Below are positions 7,596 through 15,781 of a stretch of DNA of 64,000 nucleotides, piece by piece. The notes beneath the pieces are model-generated. The model was not told the origin of the DNA and ran no database searches. It saw nothing but the letters and a program-made list of their open reading frames with translations. Location: NCBI GenBank assembly GCA_964449445.1, contig CAYUZT010000008.1, positions 1-64,000 on the forward strand, read 5' to 3'. The DNA comes from JABFSS01 sp964449445 (GTDB taxonomy: Bacteria > Patescibacteriota > Gracilibacteria > Peribacterales > Peribacteraceae). The position numbers and the translations under genes were made by a program. Each line of letters opens with the position of its first letter. The stretch's first letter is position 1.

Positions 7596-9185
7596 ATGGA
7601 TATGCGCCCGACAGACGGTCAAAGCGTGTCCGAGTGGATGGCAACGGCGAAAACGTCCCCGCATGCTCCCCTCACGGAAGATGCGAAAGCAGATGTCTGC
7701 ATTGTGGGAGCGGGGATCGCGGGAATGACGGCGGCGTACATGCTGACGCGCCAAGGCAAATCCGTCGTTGTGCTGGACGACGGGCCGGTGGGCGGCGGCG
7801 AGACGCAGCGCACGACCGCACATATCGCGAATGCATTGGATGAGCGATTTTTCGATCTGGAGAAGATGCATGGAAAAGACGGCGCGAAACTTGCGGCAGA
7901 AAGCCACACGTCCGCGATCGATTTCATCGAGCATGTGGTGGGCAGCGAACGCATCGACTGCGGATTCGAGCGATTAGACGGCTTTTTGTTTCTGCCCGCG
8001 GGAGAATCGGTAGAGCTGCTCGAACGCGAGCGTGATGCCGCAAGTCGAGCGGGCCTCTTCGGTGTACAACTGCTGGAGAAGTTGCCGGTGGACTTTTTCG
8101 ATTTCGGCCCTTGTCTGGTCTTTCCCCACCAGGCGCAATTCCATCCCCTCCTGTATCTGGAAGGCCTTTCACGCGCGATTGCGCAGGGCGGCGGACGCAT
8201 CTGTAACGAAACGCACGTCACCAAACTCAAAGAAGGAACTCCCGCGCGCGTGACGGTGAAAAACGGTGCGACGGTGGAGGCTGATTCAGTAATCATTGCA
8301 ACGAACGCGCCCATCAACGACGGCTTCCCGATTTACTCGAACCAAGCCGGATACCGTACTTTTGTGATTGCTGCGAAGATCCCGCACGGGTCGGTGTTTA
8401 AAGCGCTCTACTGGGACACGCCCGATCCCTACCACTACATCCGCATTCACGAGACGGATGACGGCGACACGCTCATCGTCGGCGGCGAAGACCATAAGAC
8501 GGGACAGGCGAATGATGCGAACCTCCGCTACCACCGGCTCGAAACCTGGATGCGCAAGCACTTCCCGATGGCCGAGGCCGTCCTCCACCAATGGTCGGGG
8601 CAAGTGATGATAGCGTCGGACGGTATGGGACTGATTGGCCGGTACCCCGCAGACAGCCCGAATGTGTACATCGCTACAGGTGACTGCGGCAATGGCATGA
8701 CGCACGGCACGATCGCAGGCCTGCTGCTGCCCGATCTCATCCTCGGGAAAAAGAACCCGTGGGAAAAACTCTATGCACCTTCGCGGTTCACGCGCGCTCC
8801 CCGGCAGTACGCCAAGGAAAACCTGAACGTCGCAAAACAGTTTCTCGACATCGTGACGAAAGGCAGTCGTATGCCGGAAGTACGTATTCCCCTCGACTCG
8901 GGCACGGTGGTCCGCAGGGGCTTCAAGAAGATTGCCGTCTACCGCGATGAACACGGAGACCTTCATGAATTTTCTGCCTTCTGCCCGCACAAGGGATGCG
9001 TCGTGCAGTGGAATTCGGCCGAAAAATCCTGGGATTGCCCGTGCCACGGCTCGCGGTTTGATTGTAAGGGCGCTGTCCTTAATGGTCCGTCGATTGAGAA
9101 TCTCCATCCAACGGAGCAGGCGTCCATTCCGCACTCTCCCAAAGCCCCCGCGTCTTCCATGTCGGGATCTGGAAAGAATCAGTAA
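7596..9185 (+). CDS. FAD-dependent oxidoreductase with C-terminal Rieske [2Fe-2S] domain
   Basis: A 529-aa two-domain protein. Residues about 30-400 form a DAO-type FAD oxidoreductase with dinucleotide motif VGAGIAGMTAA (36-46) and a C-terminal FAD motif around YIATGDCGNGMTHG. Residues about 420-515 are a Rieske domain with cluster ligands in CPHKGC and CPCHGSRF, so both Cys-x-His and Cys-x-x-His pairs are intact. Similar fusions are annotated in many bacteria; the electron acceptor and substrate are unknown. A strong AGGAGG lies 9 nt before the ATG, unlike the leaderless genes around it. The HAD gene follows 3 nt after the stop. Confidence 0.85.
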   Translation: MDMRPTDGQSVSEWMATAKTSPHAPLTEDAKADVCIVGAGIAGMTAAYMLTRQGKSVVVLDDGPVGGGETQRTTAHIANALDERFFDLEKMHGKDGAKLAAESHTSAIDFIEHVVGSERIDCGFERLDGFLFLPAGESVELLERERDAASRAGLFGVQLLEKLPVDFFDFGPCLVFPHQAQFHPLLYLEGLSRAIAQGGGRICNETHVTKLKEGTPARVTVKNGATVEADSVIIATNAPINDGFPIYSNQAGYRTFVIAAKIPHGSVFKALYWDTPDPYHYIRIHETDDGDTLIVGGEDHKTGQANDANLRYHRLETWMRKHFPMAEAVLHQWSGQVMIASDGMGLIGRYPADSPNVYIATGDCGNGMTHGTIAGLLLPDLILGKKNPWEKLYAPSRFTRAPRQYAKENLNVAKQFLDIVTKGSRMPEVRIPLDSGTVVRRGFKKIAVYRDEHGDLHEFSAFCPHKGCVVQWNSAEKSWDCPCHGSRFDCKGAVLNGPSIENLHPTEQASIPHSPKAPASSMSGSGKNQ

Positions 9186-9188
9186 ACT

Positions 9189-9827
9189 GTGAGCATTGTG
9201 ATCCGGGCGATCTTCTTCGACTTCGACGGCGTGCTGACGACGGATTCTCGGGGTTCTCTTTCAACCTGTACCCATTTCTGTAAAGCGATGCCGGAACTAG
9301 AACTGGAACATGTCGTCTCCTGCTACAGGCAATACAACGCACAACTCAACCTCGGTCACATCACATTTGAAGACATCTGGGATGCATTCTGTGCGTGCGT
9401 GGGAAAATACATTGATCCGAAAATTTTGCCCGATGCGTTGAGAGAAGTGCCAAAGAACGACGCAATGTTTGCGCTCGCCAAGTCTCTCCGCAAGAACTAC
9501 ATGGTCGGCATGATTACCGATAATACGCAGCTGCGGATGCAATTGATTGAAAGTGACATGCATCTGAGTAACCTCTTCGATCCCATTATCATCTCGGCCG
9601 CGGTTCATGCGAGTAAGCACGACGGCACCACCAAAATTTTCGATGCCGCACTCGCAGCCGCACACTGCACTGCTGAGGAGGCTGTGTTCATCGATAACCG
9701 GAAGGAGAATCTCGTCGTTGCCGCGCAAATGGGGATTCAGATATATTTTCATGACACAGCCAAAAACGATATGGAGATGCTACGAAAAACATTGAATGGA
9801 TATGGAATGAGTATCCCTAGTTTTTAA
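9189..9827 (+). CDS. HAD-superfamily hydrolase
   Basis: A 212-aa haloacid-dehalogenase-like phosphatase. Motif I is FFDFDGVLT (residues 8-16), with the nucleophile and acid/base Asp pair. Motif II is GMITDN (about 101-106), motif III Lys falls in SKHDGT (near 140), and motif IV is VFIDNRKENL (160-169). The alpha-helical cap lies between motifs I and II, as in subclass I (pyrimidine nucleotidase/phosphoglycolate phosphatase-like) enzymes. The start is GTG, 3 nt after the Rieske-fusion stop, so it is in the same operon. The substrate is unknown. Confidence 0.8.
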   Translation: MSIVIRAIFFDFDGVLTTDSRGSLSTCTHFCKAMPELELEHVVSCYRQYNAQLNLGHITFEDIWDAFCACVGKYIDPKILPDALREVPKNDAMFALAKSLRKNYMVGMITDNTQLRMQLIESDMHLSNLFDPIIISAAVHASKHDGTTKIFDAALAAAHCTAEEAVFIDNRKENLVVAAQMGIQIYFHDTAKNDMEMLRKTLNGYGMSIPSF

Positions 9828-9864
9828 GCTATAAAACAATGCCAAAATGGACATATGGTGATAA

Positions 9865-9892
9865 TTGACAATATATATAAATTAATTATAAT
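9865..9892 (+). promoter_or_regulatory. Consensus sigma70 promoter TTGACA-16-TATAAT
   Basis: A perfect TTGACA (9865-9870) and perfect TATAAT (9887-9892) are separated by 16 nt. The predicted transcription start (about 9899) is only about 3 nt before the ATG at 9902. The alternative is translation from ATG 9929, which has GAGGA at 9920-9924 in front of it. Confidence 0.8.
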
Positions 9893-9901
9893 GATATTTC
9901 C

Positions 9902-10657
9902 ATGAACGAGGATTTGTTTGAGGAACAGATGGCAAAAGACATCGGGAGACCTGCTCGAAAGGTTCTCGCCGCTTCGCCAGTCATTTCTGTTTTTTTGCAG
10001 CAAACTGATTCCTCCGTTTCTCCGGAGCAAGTAACCGCTCAACGCTTGGAAGAAGAAGTAGCATCTCTGAGAGAGATGATTACCAAAGCCGTCGGGTTTT
10101 CCGCGGAACTCAAAGAACGCGATGAAGTTATCACAAGATGGCTGAAGATTAGCCCACGTGATGCCGTACATATGATTCAAAGATACAATACGGGATTCGT
10201 TCTCGCAGACATGCTCAAGTTACTAAGAGATCCAATGGGAATTGATGGAGAATCGACATTGCAATGCAAATGGAACAATCACGGCAGTGATGCGGCACGG
10301 GAATACCCACTTCATAACAGCATAACGAGTGTCTATCAGCGGCAAGCTCAATGGAACGATCACATACGACGGGCGAATTCACGGAAAAATATGATAGTTC
10401 TCCCATTAAAAAAACATTTTAACTGGTTCGGGCAACAGCGCATTCTCGATATCAATTACTTGGATGTCTTTGAGCCAAAAGGATTTGTATCCGCAGAGTA
10501 CAGTGTGAATGCGGATGGAAAAACTCATTTCAGCCGCGACATTTCTTTTTATCCTTCTTCGGAGGAAGCGATAATCAAAGCAATCGAAGCAATTCAGGGT
10601 AAAAATATTGATGATGTGCAATCAATTTTATCTATCGTAGGAACCAAGCGACATTGA
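9902..10657 (+). CDS. Hypothetical protein with strong promoter
   Basis: A 251-aa soluble protein I do not recognise. The N-terminal third is charged and probably helical (AQRLEEEVASLREMITKA, about residues 46-63, could be a coiled coil). The middle contains a basic and aromatic segment (KKHFNWFGQQRILDINYLDVF, about 180-200). No signal peptide or membrane helix is seen. Base composition is more A/T-rich than the neighbours. The perfect promoter abuts the first ATG; ATG 9929 (MAKDIGRPAR) with its own GAGGA is a credible alternative start. It is convergent with the DUF4173-like gene. Confidence 0.6.
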   Translation: MNEDLFEEQMAKDIGRPARKVLAASPVISVFLQQTDSSVSPEQVTAQRLEEEVASLREMITKAVGFSAELKERDEVITRWLKISPRDAVHMIQRYNTGFVLADMLKLLRDPMGIDGESTLQCKWNNHGSDAAREYPLHNSITSVYQRQAQWNDHIRRANSRKNMIVLPLKKHFNWFGQQRILDINYLDVFEPKGFVSAEYSVNADGKTHFSRDISFYPSSEEAIIKAIEAIQGKNIDDVQSILSIVGTKRH

Positions 10658-10677
10658 TAGAGAGAAAAACCCTTGTC

Positions 10678-12147
10678 TCACCTACTGCCTAGATCAAGAT
10701 TTTCCAGGAATGTTTTCGCTCGCATGCGCGAGAGCGTCAATGATCGCCAGTCGGTATCCGAGGATACGATTCGCGTTTCCCAGCTTACGAGAAGTTTGCG
10801 GATCTCGTCCCGGATCACGGGGTCCGGCAATTGCAGTGCCCCGGCCATTCTTGGCACGGCATCTTCCGATAGGCTCCAGAAATATTCCGTATCCAGCTTG
10901 CCGTTCACCGCGGCGAGTTCCAGATTCATGCCGACGATGTAGGCTTCGGGATTCAGTGCGTTCAGAACAGAGAGCGTGAGGAGACCGGAGAGGAGCACTC
11001 CGAGCAGAAAATCCCCTTCCCGAATCCTCCTGTACACGTGATACAGAAGCCACAAAAACAGTACAGCGAGCCACAGCATGAAGGTGTGACTGAGCAGCCG
11101 CATCATCGTGAATCCGTAGGCTTGCTCGTAGAGTGACAATCGCATGTAGGCGGAACCGAGCAAGATGAGTGCCTGCGCGATGAGGAGAGTCGAAAAGACG
11201 GTGAATCGTTTGTAGTGCGATCCTTCCTTGCGCGCGATCCATCGCTCGACGCTCAGTGTCAGGAGGAACGACAGAACAGAGACTGCAAGAAGCTGGAAGA
11301 ATCCCTGCCGCGCGTATTCGGCATAGGTGAAGTCGAACTGCTGTATCGCACTCTCACCAGCAAACAGGTATCTCACCTGCACCAGGAGAAACAGGAAGAA
11401 GAGCACATTGATTGCGCCCAGAAGCACCGTTGCTTCGATGATGCCGAATTCCTTGGAAGGGAGGCCGCTCGCCGCAGACTTCTGTTCACCCATGAACGTA
11501 AGGCTGAACGCGCCAAGGGACAGGAAGGAAACAACGGCAACGAGCATCGCGCGAGTGAGCAGCATCGGGTTCACATCCCAATCAAAGAGAGACAGAACGT
11601 ACTGCTGAAAAACCAGATCAGCCGATGCGAGGAGCACCAGGAAAACGAAGAGGATGGGAATCGTGAGGAGAATGCCCCGGATAATGTGCGTCGTGGATCG
11701 ATGTTCCCGCATTCCGGAAAACGAGAGCATGCGCGGCAGTACGCGCCCACCGCTCCCGATACAGTAAAATGGGAGCATGCTGATCGTCCAAAAGTATTCG
11801 GCAATAGTGAATGCGCGAAGCGGAACCTTCATCATCCGGAGAACGAGGAAGAAGAGGAAAATTGTCGTGCCGACATTGAGAACCAGCAGGAACGGGTTGG
11901 CACGGACAAAGACCATCGCGCTACAGAAGACCATCGGTGCCATCAATGCGAGCGTCACGGTTGGCAGTTTCTTCTCAAACAGAAATGCGAGAAACAAGAA
12001 TCCGCCGAGTGTGCACAAGACGAATATGGGAAACGAGAGTCCCGGCAACGTATCATAGAAAAACACGGTGAACAGACTTCCAAGCAACACGGAAATGGCA
12101 AGCAGACCCACATGCCGGATAGAAGCTTGCTGAAGGATAGACGGCAT
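10678..12147 (-). CDS. DUF4173/DUF4153-like polytopic membrane protein
   Basis: A 489-aa membrane protein with about 10-12 helices. The segment VQVRYLFAGESA...FTYAEYARQGFFQLLAVSVLS is the recognisable core of the DUF4153/DUF4173 family (Y-LF-G then YaeYARrGFfeL). The function is unknown; members are often linked to envelope or sensing contexts. The frame extends 12 codons upstream, but ATG 12147 has TAGAGT 8 nt before it and fits the window's leaderless pattern, so I place the start there. Confidence 0.7.
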   Translation of the reverse strand: MPSILQQASIRHVGLLAISVLLGSLFTVFFYDTLPGLSFPIFVLCTLGGFLFLAFLFEKKLPTVTLALMAPMVFCSAMVFVRANPFLLVLNVGTTIFLFFLVLRMMKVPLRAFTIAEYFWTISMLPFYCIGSGGRVLPRMLSFSGMREHRSTTHIIRGILLTIPILFVFLVLLASADLVFQQYVLSLFDWDVNPMLLTRAMLVAVVSFLSLGAFSLTFMGEQKSAASGLPSKEFGIIEATVLLGAINVLFFLFLLVQVRYLFAGESAIQQFDFTYAEYARQGFFQLLAVSVLSFLLTLSVERWIARKEGSHYKRFTVFSTLLIAQALILLGSAYMRLSLYEQAYGFTMMRLLSHTFMLWLAVLFLWLLYHVYRRIREGDFLLGVLLSGLLTLSVLNALNPEAYIVGMNLELAAVNGKLDTEYFWSLSEDAVPRMAGALQLPDPVIRDEIRKLLVSWETRIVSSDTDWRSLTLSRMRAKTFLENLDLGSR

Positions 12148-12155
12148 AGGAAAGC

Positions 12156-12161
12156 ACTCTA
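12156..12161 (-). promoter_or_regulatory. Predicted -10 of the DUF4173-like gene
   Basis: TAGAGT on the minus strand ends 8 nt before ATG 12147. The same hexamer occurs at 3116, 25008 (minus strand) and 30136 in the same position relative to a start codon. Confidence 0.4.
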
Positions 12162-12214
12162 AATGACCTCTGAGAAACGGCAAATGACATGCCCGATCTT
12201 TTGCTGTGTGACCG

Positions 12215-13522
12215 TCAGAGCATCGCCTGCAGCCTCTCTTTCTCGCTCTTTGGCAACTCTAGTGAAGCAATGAATGTCTTCAGGGATTGCTTCGTCACCC
12301 GCTCCCCCCGCGTGAGCGCTTTGAGCTTCTCATACGCACCGGAGACGCCGTTTTTGCGCAGCACCATCTGGATGGTCTCTGCTGCCACTTCCGGATGAGC
12401 ATCGAGCTCAGCCTGTATAGCTGAGCGATCAACATCGATCTTCCCAAGGCCTTTGAGGAGAGATTGCACGGCCAGGAGGTGATAGCCGAACGCGACGCCA
12501 ATATTGCGCTGGACGGTCGAATCGCTCAGGTCACGCTGGAGCCTACTCACCGGGAGTTTTTCGGCGAAGTGGCTGAAGAGTGCCGAGCTTACGCCCAGGT
12601 TTCCTTCCGCATTTTCGAAATCAATCGGGTTCACTTTGTGTGGCATGGCAGAGGATCCAACTTCGCGCTTGATCACTTTCTGCCGGAAGACGCCGCGGCT
12701 GATGTACATCCATGCATCGCGACTGAGATTGAGCAGAATCGTATTGATGCGGCAGAGCAAGTGACTGAGTTCTGCGATGTCATCGTGCGGATTGATCTGT
12801 GTGGTGAAATCGAGGGGAATCAGACCGAGACTTTTGACAAACTTCACACGGAATTTCTCCCATGCAATATTGGGATACGCCGCTCTGTGCGCGGAAAAAT
12901 TGCCGACAGCGCCGCCGAGCTTCCCTTGCATCTTGAATACCTTGAGTTGAGCCAGCTGCCGATTGAGCCGGGATGTGAAGACCATCATTTCCTTCCCCAG
13001 CGTCGTCGGTGTCGCAGGCTGGCCGTGCGTGAGGCTGAGCATGCGGATGCTTTTGGTGGAACTCGCAAGTTTTTTGAGTTCACTGAGCAGAGAATAGAGA
13101 GATGGTGAGATGGTGAGATGGAGGGCCCGATGAATGAGCAATCCGTACGCGAGGTTATTCACATCCTCGCTCGTGAGTCCGAAGTGGATGAACTCCAATG
13201 AATTCCTGAGTCCTGCAATTCTGGCTCCTTTTTCCTTTAAATAATATTCGACCGCCTTTACATCGTGTTTTGTGACTGATTCGATCTCTTTGATTCTCCG
13301 TACAGACGCATCATTGAACTTCTCGACAAGCTTCATCAGAGCCTTCTCCTGCGCGCGGCTGACACGCTTGAGCTCGCGAACTCCTTCAAGATGCGACAGC
13401 GCGATACAGTAGCGAATCTCGACCTCCACTCGCGCCTTGAAGAGTGCTTCTTCGCTGAAGAATGGACGGAGCGCATCGACGGACTTCGCGTAGCGGCCGT
13501 CCAATGGGGAAAGAGGTTGCAT
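12215..13522 (-). CDS. purB: Adenylosuccinate lyase
   Basis: A 435-aa fumarase/aspartase-superfamily enzyme that cleaves SAICAR to AICAR and adenylosuccinate to AMP in purine synthesis. It starts MQPLSPLDGRY, typical of purB. SLTHGQPATPTTLGKEM (about residues 163-179) carries the catalytic-acid His region. GSSAMPHKVNPIDFENAEG (about 289-307) is the family signature with the flexible catalytic Ser loop. purC, the preceding pathway step, lies 8 kb away. A TATGCT hexamer sits 8 nt before the ATG. Confidence 0.95.
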   Translation of the reverse strand: MQPLSPLDGRYAKSVDALRPFFSEEALFKARVEVEIRYCIALSHLEGVRELKRVSRAQEKALMKLVEKFNDASVRRIKEIESVTKHDVKAVEYYLKEKGARIAGLRNSLEFIHFGLTSEDVNNLAYGLLIHRALHLTISPSLYSLLSELKKLASSTKSIRMLSLTHGQPATPTTLGKEMMVFTSRLNRQLAQLKVFKMQGKLGGAVGNFSAHRAAYPNIAWEKFRVKFVKSLGLIPLDFTTQINPHDDIAELSHLLCRINTILLNLSRDAWMYISRGVFRQKVIKREVGSSAMPHKVNPIDFENAEGNLGVSSALFSHFAEKLPVSRLQRDLSDSTVQRNIGVAFGYHLLAVQSLLKGLGKIDVDRSAIQAELDAHPEVAAETIQMVLRKNGVSGAYEKLKALTRGERVTKQSLKTFIASLELPKSEKERLQAML

Positions 13523-13561
13523 CGGTAAATAGCATACCGCAATTGAGCAGTCATGCTCGCT

Positions 13562-13601
13562 AATTCGTTAACTCGATAATTCGTACACGAGTTAACGAAT
13601 T
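13562..13601. terminator. AT-rich 14-bp inverted repeat downstream of ftsH
   Basis: AATTCGTTAACTCG (13562-13575) and CGAGTTAACGAATT (13588-13601) form a perfect 14-bp stem with a 12-nt loop, followed by a further TAACGAATTATCG copy. It sits between the ftsH stop and the purB start and may terminate ftsH. It belongs to the short-period inverted-repeat spacers described in the findings. Confidence 0.55.
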
Positions 13602-13607
13602 AACGAA

Positions 13608-15608
13608 TTATCGTTCTTCCGAGTCCTCCACTGTTTCTTCGGTGTCCTCTGCTTCCGCCTCTTTCGCCAATAAATCCGACTTCACTCCAGCCTCCCTCGC
13701 CTTCTTCTTCTCAATCTCCTTCCCCTGCTCGCCGTCGAACACTTCCAGGAAGTCCTCGACACTCATGGTCTCCTTTTGTAAGAGGATTTTTCCCAGTTCG
13801 TCGAGTTTATTGCGATGTTTGACCAGGTACCCCTTCGCGCGCACGTACTGATCGTCGATGATGCGCCGAACGAACTCGTCGATCTTCTGCGCCATGCCAT
13901 CGGAGTAATTTTGCGCGAGCCCAGTGTCGAATCCCGCAAACATCGATCCCTGCTTTTCACCGTAGGTGACGAGCCCCAGCGCGTCGTCGCCCATACCGTA
14001 CTTCATCGCCATGCCGCGCGCGATGTGTGATGCGCGTTCGAGGTCATTACTCGCGCCTGTCGTAATCTCGTTGAAGATCAGTTCTTCCGCGGCGCGGCCG
14101 CCCAGGAGCCCGCAAATCTCGTCGATGAATTTACTCTTACTCGTCGTGTATTGATCTTCCTGCGGCAAAAACCACGTGACGCCGAGTGCGGAGCCGCGCG
14201 AGACGATGGAGATTTTGTGGAGAGGATCGCTGTGCGTGCATAGGTGCCCGACGATCGCGTGGCCCAACTCATGGTAGGCCGTGATTTCCTTCTCATGCAC
14301 AGTGAGCTTGCGCGATTTCCTCTCGGAACCGATCGTGACTTTTTCCACGGCATCCACCAGATCACGCTGGGAAACGGCGGGGCGCTTGCGCTTAGCCGCG
14401 AAAATCGCCGCTTCGTTCATGATGTTCTCCAGATCCGCTCCGGTCAGGCCCACGGTCTGTTTGGCGATATCGGTCAGTTTCGCGTTCTTTACAATTTTCT
14501 TGTTGCGCGCGTGGACTTCCAGAATCTTCTGCCGCGCGGCGAGATCGGGCTTATCGATGAAGATGCGACGATCGAAGCGCCCGGGTCGCAGGAGCGCAAT
14601 ATCGAGAACGTCCGGACGGTTGGTGGCCGCCATCACGATCACGTTCGTGCCCTGCTCGAAGCCGTCCATCTCAGTGAGGATTTGATTCAGCGTCTGCTCG
14701 CGCTCGTCATGCCCTCCTCCGAAACCTGCACCACCTCGTTGACGACCCACAGCATCAATCTCATCGATAAAGATGATGCACGGCGCGTTGCGCTTGGCTT
14801 TGGTGAAGAGGTCGCGGACGCGGCTTGCGCCCACGCCCACGAACATTTCGACGAATTCGGAGCCAGCGATACTGAAGAACGGCACGCCGGCTTCCCCGGC
14901 AACCGCTCGTGCGAGAAGTGTTTTTCCCGTTCCCGGAGCGCCTACCAGGAGGACGCCTTTCGGGATCTTCGCGCCGATACTCGTGTATTTGCCGGGATTC
15001 TTGAGAAAGTCGACGACTTCCACCAGATCCTCCTTCGCTTCGTCCGCTCCCGCAACATCGTGGAAGCGCGTCTTCACCTGTTTGGCATCGGCAATGCGCG
15101 CGCGCGATTTGCCGAAGGAGAGCGCAGTCGACTGGCTGCGCGCAATGCCCCGAAAGAGCCAGATCACTCCCGCGATTACGAGGAGGAAGAAGAGGATGTC
15201 CGGAAGAATCGCGAAGAGGAAGTTCCTGGTTTCCTGGTTTTCGATGGAAACGATTGTGGGATTTTTGGGATCATTCCAACCGAGCTGGCTGACGGTATCG
15301 GGAATCTCCTTATAGGACTGGAGGATCGTTCCGTCTTTGAGCGTGGCGTACACCTGATTGTCACGAATGAGGATGTCCTTGAATTCTTTTGCTGCGTAGC
15401 CCTGCGTGATACGACTGAGGGGCACTTCCTTCGCATCGGCGAATTTCTTCTCATTCTCCCACTGCGGATTGAGCAAAAACGCGATCGACATGAACACGAG
15501 CACGCCAAACAGCAGAAGGCTCAAAAGCCATTGCTGTCGATTGCGCTGTGGAGGACGGCTGAGAGGTGGCACGCGGAAGAGGATAGCAGTGAGAAAGATC
15601 GTAGTCAT
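13608..15608 (-). CDS. ftsH: ATP-dependent zinc metalloprotease FtsH
   Basis: A 666-aa membrane AAA+ protease for quality control of membrane and short-lived proteins. Two N-terminal transmembrane helices (about 28-46 and 131-152) bracket an extracytoplasmic segment. Walker A is GAPGTGKT (223-230) and Walker B is IIFIDEID (278-285). The second region of homology (ATNRPDVLDIALLRPGRFDR) follows, then the zinc-binding HELGH of the protease. The C-terminus is a low-complexity acidic/basic tail (KEAEAEDTEETVEDSEE). GGGAGA precedes the ATG. Length and motifs are complete. Confidence 0.97.
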   Translation of the reverse strand: MTTIFLTAILFRVPPLSRPPQRNRQQWLLSLLLFGVLVFMSIAFLLNPQWENEKKFADAKEVPLSRITQGYAAKEFKDILIRDNQVYATLKDGTILQSYKEIPDTVSQLGWNDPKNPTIVSIENQETRNFLFAILPDILFFLLVIAGVIWLFRGIARSQSTALSFGKSRARIADAKQVKTRFHDVAGADEAKEDLVEVVDFLKNPGKYTSIGAKIPKGVLLVGAPGTGKTLLARAVAGEAGVPFFSIAGSEFVEMFVGVGASRVRDLFTKAKRNAPCIIFIDEIDAVGRQRGGAGFGGGHDEREQTLNQILTEMDGFEQGTNVIVMAATNRPDVLDIALLRPGRFDRRIFIDKPDLAARQKILEVHARNKKIVKNAKLTDIAKQTVGLTGADLENIMNEAAIFAAKRKRPAVSQRDLVDAVEKVTIGSERKSRKLTVHEKEITAYHELGHAIVGHLCTHSDPLHKISIVSRGSALGVTWFLPQEDQYTTSKSKFIDEICGLLGGRAAEELIFNEITTGASNDLERASHIARGMAMKYGMGDDALGLVTYGEKQGSMFAGFDTGLAQNYSDGMAQKIDEFVRRIIDDQYVRAKGYLVKHRNKLDELGKILLQKETMSVEDFLEVFDGEQGKEIEKKKAREAGVKSDLLAKEAEAEDTEETVEDSEER

Positions 15609-15636
15609 CCCTTCTCCCTGCGAAAATCAAGGAAGC

Positions 15637-15750
15637 CAAAGATGCCAAAGAAGCCAGCGATGCCAAGGAAAGGATTACGAAGAAAAGTAGGAAATTGACG
15701 ATTCGTTCTTTGGCTTCCTTAGCTTCTTTGGCTTCGTGGGCTTCTTTCCG
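15637..15750. repeat. Head-to-head short-period repeat (AAGCCAAAG / CTTTGGCTTC)
   Basis: Several AAGCCAAAGATGCC-like units (15637-15680) face CTTTGGCTTCCTTAG-like units (15709-15750) across a short centre, making a long imperfect hairpin. On one strand the DNA reads as AKEAKEAKE, on the other as SLASLASLA, but no convincing gene is there. The same units form the C-terminal tails of several ribosomal proteins. Confidence 0.7.
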
Positions 15751-15767
15751 TGCATCGTTTCCTTCCC

Positions 15768-15773
15768 TATACT
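15768..15773 (+). promoter_or_regulatory. Predicted -10 of GT39-like gene
   Basis: TATACT ends 8 nt before ATG 15782 with no Shine-Dalgarno between, predicting a leaderless message. Confidence 0.5.
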
Positions 15774-15781
15774 CCCCCTCG

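Noticed and set aside
11215..12162. Open frame antisense to the DUF4173-like gene
   Set aside because: Highly charged Glu/Arg/His/Gln composition typical of the complement of hydrophobic membrane codons.
14244..15698. Long open frame (484 codons) antisense to ftsH
   Set aside because: Shadow of ftsH codon usage; product is Arg/His/Glu-rich without family features, and FtsH is complete on the other strand.
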